From [Leptolyngbya] sp. JSC-1 (lineage in GTDB: Bacteria > Cyanobacteriota > Cyanobacteriia > Elainellales > Elainellaceae), in the NCBI GenBank assembly GCA_000733415.1, contig KL662191.1, positions 3,679,643 to 3,743,642 of the forward strand: a stretch of DNA of 64,000 nt, written 5' to 3'. The notes below the pieces were generated by a model, which did not search any database, was not told where the DNA came from, and saw nothing but the letters and a program-made list of their open reading frames with translations. This document shows, piece by piece, positions 62,117-64,000 of this stretch. Both the position numbers and the translations under genes were made by a program. Positions within the stretch are counted from its first letter, which is position 1; every line of letters starts with the position of its first letter.

Positions 62117-62878
62117 TTATGCGACTTCTTCTACCCGATCCAAATGCGCCACCACGGGCGTCAAATGGCCTTCCTGCACCCGCAGCACCCGATCGGCAGA
62201 GCGAGCAATATCTGGATTGTGAGTCGCCATCACCAGCGTTCGACCGGCTTGACGAGTCAGGTTGAGCAATAGTTCTAAAACACGCTGTCCGGTTTCTTCA
62301 TCCAGGTTGCCGGTCGGCTCATCGGCCAAAATTAGAGACGGATCGTGAGCCAAAGCCCGCGCAATCGCCACGCGCTGCTGCTGACCGCCGGAGAGTTTAT
62401 CGGGATAGGTATTGAGCCGATCCGCCAGCCCCACCTGCTGAAGTAACTGGGTTGCGCGCTGCTGGGCTTGCCGAAACGAGTGTCCGGCTAACTCCTGTGG
62501 CAGCGTCACATTTTCTAACACGGTCAGAGTGGGAATCAAATTGAAAAACTGAAACACAAACCCAATCTGGTCGCGTCGAATCAAGGTGCGCGAACGTTCG
62601 TCTAGGTCGGTGATCGCCTGCCCATTGATCCGAATCGTGCCAGAACTGGGCTGATCGATGCCGCTAATCAAGTTGAGCAGTGTACTCTTACCGCTGCCGC
62701 TATGCCCCAACAGCACCACAAATTCTCCGGGTGCAAAGGTCAAATTCACCTGATCCAGCACAGTCCGCTGCATGTCACCTTCTTGGTACTGCTTCGACAA
62801 ATTCTCGATTTCCACTAAAGCTCCAACCGATGTGGAAGCGGCTGAGGAACTGTTGATCGGACTGGACTGGGCTGTCAT
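62117..62878 (-). CDS. ABC transporter ATPase (LolD/MacB/DevA type)
   Basis: A 253-residue ATPase: Walker A GHSGSGKST, Q-loop FVFQFFNLIPTLTVLENV, signature LSGGQQQRVAIARAL, Walker B LILADEPTGNLD and the switch His in MATHNP. The NLIPTLTVLENV stretch is typical for the LolD/MacB/DevA branch, which works with FtsX-like permeases. No permease gene is adjacent in the window, so its partner lies elsewhere. ATG 62878 (MTAQSS) is chosen; the open frame up to 63034 runs through a tandem repeat and is unlikely to be coding. Confidence 0.9.
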   Translation of the reverse strand: MTAQSSPINSSSAASTSVGALVEIENLSKQYQEGDMQRTVLDQVNLTFAPGEFVVLLGHSGSGKSTLLNLISGIDQPSSGTIRINGQAITDLDERSRTLIRRDQIGFVFQFFNLIPTLTVLENVTLPQELAGHSFRQAQQRATQLLQQVGLADRLNTYPDKLSGGQQQRVAIARALAHDPSLILADEPTGNLDEETGQRVLELLLNLTRQAGRTLVMATHNPDIARSADRVLRVQEGHLTPVVAHLDRVEEVA

Positions 62879-62965
62879 AGTGGCTGCTGGGAGTAAAGAT
62901 TCTGTTACAGATCTTAAACTCAATTGGCCTGGAGCGCTAAGAAGTGAGTGCTTTCTGCCGTCTGA

Positions 62966-63007
62966 AATTGACCAACCCCAATTGACCAACCCCAATTGAC
63001 CAACCCG
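62966..63007. repeat. 14-bp tandem repeat, 3 copies
   Basis: AATTGACCAACCCC is repeated three times (the last with one change) upstream of the ABC ATPase start. Confidence 0.9.
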
Positions 63008-63117
63008 AAATTGACTGAGCCAGGATTGTCGCAACGGTGGCAGTTTTTCGTATTGCCGAAAAGTATTGACGGTAACTCACGGTAACTATGAGAGAATACT
63101 GTTTTGCAGGAGACCTC

Positions 63118-63441
63118 ATGGCTGCCCCTTATATTCAAGATGAAAGCGAGTTTGATGCACTCTTGACAACCGAACCGCTGTTTGTCGTAGACTGTACCGC
63201 GACTTGGTGCGGTCCTTGTAAACTGATTGCTCCGTTGATTGACCAACTAGCTGAGGAGTATAGCGGTCGCGCCAAGGTTTTTAAGCTCGATATGGATGCC
63301 AACAAATTTGTTGCCAAGCGATATGGCATTCGCAGTATTCCGGCTGTCATGTTCTTTCAACAGGGGGAGTTGGCAGAGACGCTGATTGGAGCTAAACCCT
63401 ACGAAGAATTTAGTAACACCCTGACTCAATACCTGGCATAG
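63118..63441 (+). CDS. trxA: thioredoxin
   Basis: A 107-residue thioredoxin with the redox motif WCGPC (about 29–33) and the cis-proline loop SIPAVM. It reduces protein disulphides; cyanobacteria carry several types, and this resembles the m-type/TrxA group rather than a membrane-bound form. ATG 63118 has GCAGGAG seven bases upstream and is preferred to an earlier in-frame ATG at 63088. It diverges from the ABC ATPase gene. Confidence 0.94.
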   Translation: MAAPYIQDESEFDALLTTEPLFVVDCTATWCGPCKLIAPLIDQLAEEYSGRAKVFKLDMDANKFVAKRYGIRSIPAVMFFQQGELAETLIGAKPYEEFSNTLTQYLA

Positions 63442-63476
63442 CACAACATAGTACCCCTGCCGATTTTCTAAACTGC

Positions 63477-63605
63477 TCAGCTTCTAAACTCTCGGCAATT
63501 AACCTGACGCGCAAGTTTCGCTGCAAATCTGCGCCTCTTCTTGGCTGCTTCGGCAAAATCGTAGGGCATTAGATGTTGCCATTCAAATAGCTCATTACAG
63601 CTCAT
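63477..63605 (-). CDS. possible small ORF or gene fragment (42 residues)
   Basis: A minus-strand frame from ATG 63605 to TGA encodes a basic peptide with WQHLMPYDFAEAAKKRRRF and then AAKLARQVNCREF. Composition looks protein-like, but there is no good ribosome site and I recognise no family. It may be a remnant. It lies in the 404-bp gap between thioredoxin and the partial transposase, next to a doubled AGCTCATTAC. Confidence 0.2.
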   Translation of the reverse strand: MSCNELFEWQHLMPYDFAEAAKKRRRFAAKLARQVNCREFRS

Positions 63606-63639
63606 TACAAATGATCTCAGTAGATCGCAAATCATGTTG

Positions 63640-63740
63640 AGATCTCCCCCTAGCCTCCCTACCCTGCGGGAAGGCTACGCCTAACGAAAGGGGGCGGACC
63701 AACCGTGGTTTGAAGTCCCTCTTATCCTACGCCGAAGGCG
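63640..63740. repeat. dispersed C-rich/G-rich repeat (second copy)
   Basis: CCCCCTAGCCTCCCT, AAAGGGGGCGG, AACCGTGG and TTGAAGTCCCTCTT repeat the order seen at 19892–19990. Here a short GGAAGGCTACGCC word is inserted in the loop, and a CGCCGAAGGCG hairpin follows. Confidence 0.55.
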
Positions 63741-63845
63741 CAGGGTGCATCCCAGTTATGTAATAAGTAGAAATGCTTAACAGGTCAGTTCAGAGCATCT
63801 CCATTATGCTTAAGGAATTAATTGCTGACCTCTGAGGTGCAACGA

Positions 63846-64000
63846 ATGGACGCCGATAAATTGCAACAAATCCAAGACCATGCTCGTGCCATTGCCGCCT
63901 TGCTATATGAGGAAACAGCACCGGAACAATTGACGACGCTAGAAGGAATCGAGTCAGCCGTGCGAGGACATATCCTGGAGTATGTCAGTCCCCAAATCGG
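63846..64000 (+). mobile_element. start of a probable ISKra4-type transposase gene (cut by window edge)
   Basis: An open frame runs from ATG 63846 to the window end (51 complete codons). It begins MDADKLQQIQDHARAIAALL and continues with EETAPEQL and GIESAVRGHILEYVSP, which resembles the N-terminus of ISKra4-family transposases in cyanobacteria. The catalytic part lies beyond the window, so whether it is intact cannot be judged. The sequence around 63745–63790 may hold the left end of the element. Confidence 0.5.

Noticed and set aside
62879..63034. N-terminal extension of the ABC ATPase
   Set aside because: The added frame reads through a 14-bp tandem repeat and has no resemblance to the family; ATG 62878 is the more natural start.

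Overview
The window comes from a cyanobacterium, most likely a filamentous, Leptolyngbya/Oculatella-like non-heterocystous lineage. The evidence is gene content: typically cyanobacterial proteins of unknown function (DUF2301, the DUF3038–DUF4335 pair, DUF1822, a Tll0287-type haem sensor), an acyl-ACP synthetase of the slr1609 type, a plant-type HPPD, a HetZ-like protein, many short tandem repeats and G-rich dispersed repeats. Spacing is loose and operons are short. No rRNA operon or CRISPR array is seen. There is one tRNA (Ser-GCU), and the start of a probable transposase is cut by the right edge.

Layout. 1–12.7 kb: an unknown gene cut by the left edge, DUF2301 membrane protein, dprA, a VOC protein, a GlpQ-type phosphodiesterase, a small Cys-motif protein, a secreted-type PPC-repeat protein carrying EF-hand-like loops, fmt, an OmpA-domain protein, the DUF3038–DUF4335 pair and a DUF427 protein. 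12.7–20 kb: a perfect 19-bp inverted repeat, acyl-ACP synthetase, YlqD, pyruvate dehydrogenase E2, a purine-type NCS2 permease with a clear terminator, and the first of two ABM-domain/membrane paralogues. 20–32 kb: tRNA-Ser, a response regulator with a hybrid histidine kinase bearing a complete ethylene-receptor-type sensor domain, metH, hppD, an SDR, a WecB/TagA glycosyltransferase, and a structured leader whose hairpin hides the ribosome site of a 35-codon ORF coupled to an anti-sigma-type ATPase.

32–52 kb: larC, Sua5/YrdC, a HetZ-like regulator, a Ser/Thr kinase with an extracytoplasmic tail, an FtsH lacking its first membrane segment, copper amine oxidase, a lipase-like hydrolase, the second ABM/membrane paralogue, rhomboid, DUF389, an RCK–pore–RCK channel with an atypical filter, an orphan GvpV-like coiled-coil protein and a ZIP-like membrane protein. 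52–64 kb: topoisomerase IB, an exported leucine-rich-repeat protein, a haem/HAMP sensor without an output domain, then the most unusual locus: a minus-strand cluster of sigma-70-like protein, DUF1822 and a CHAT-protease–Ser/Thr-kinase fusion. Next come a secreted (His-His-Gly)8 peptide, an RTX Ca-binding protein, an ABC ATPase, thioredoxin and the partial transposase.

Most promising for new biology are the sigma/DUF1822/CHAT–kinase cluster (56.1–60.5 kb), which looks like a regulated protease-kinase signalling or cell-fate module; the ethylene-receptor-like two-component pair (20.3–22.8 kb); and the hairpin-gated coupled ORF in front of the anti-sigma-like ATPase (31.7–32.4 kb). Functions are assigned by reading motifs; no database search was run.
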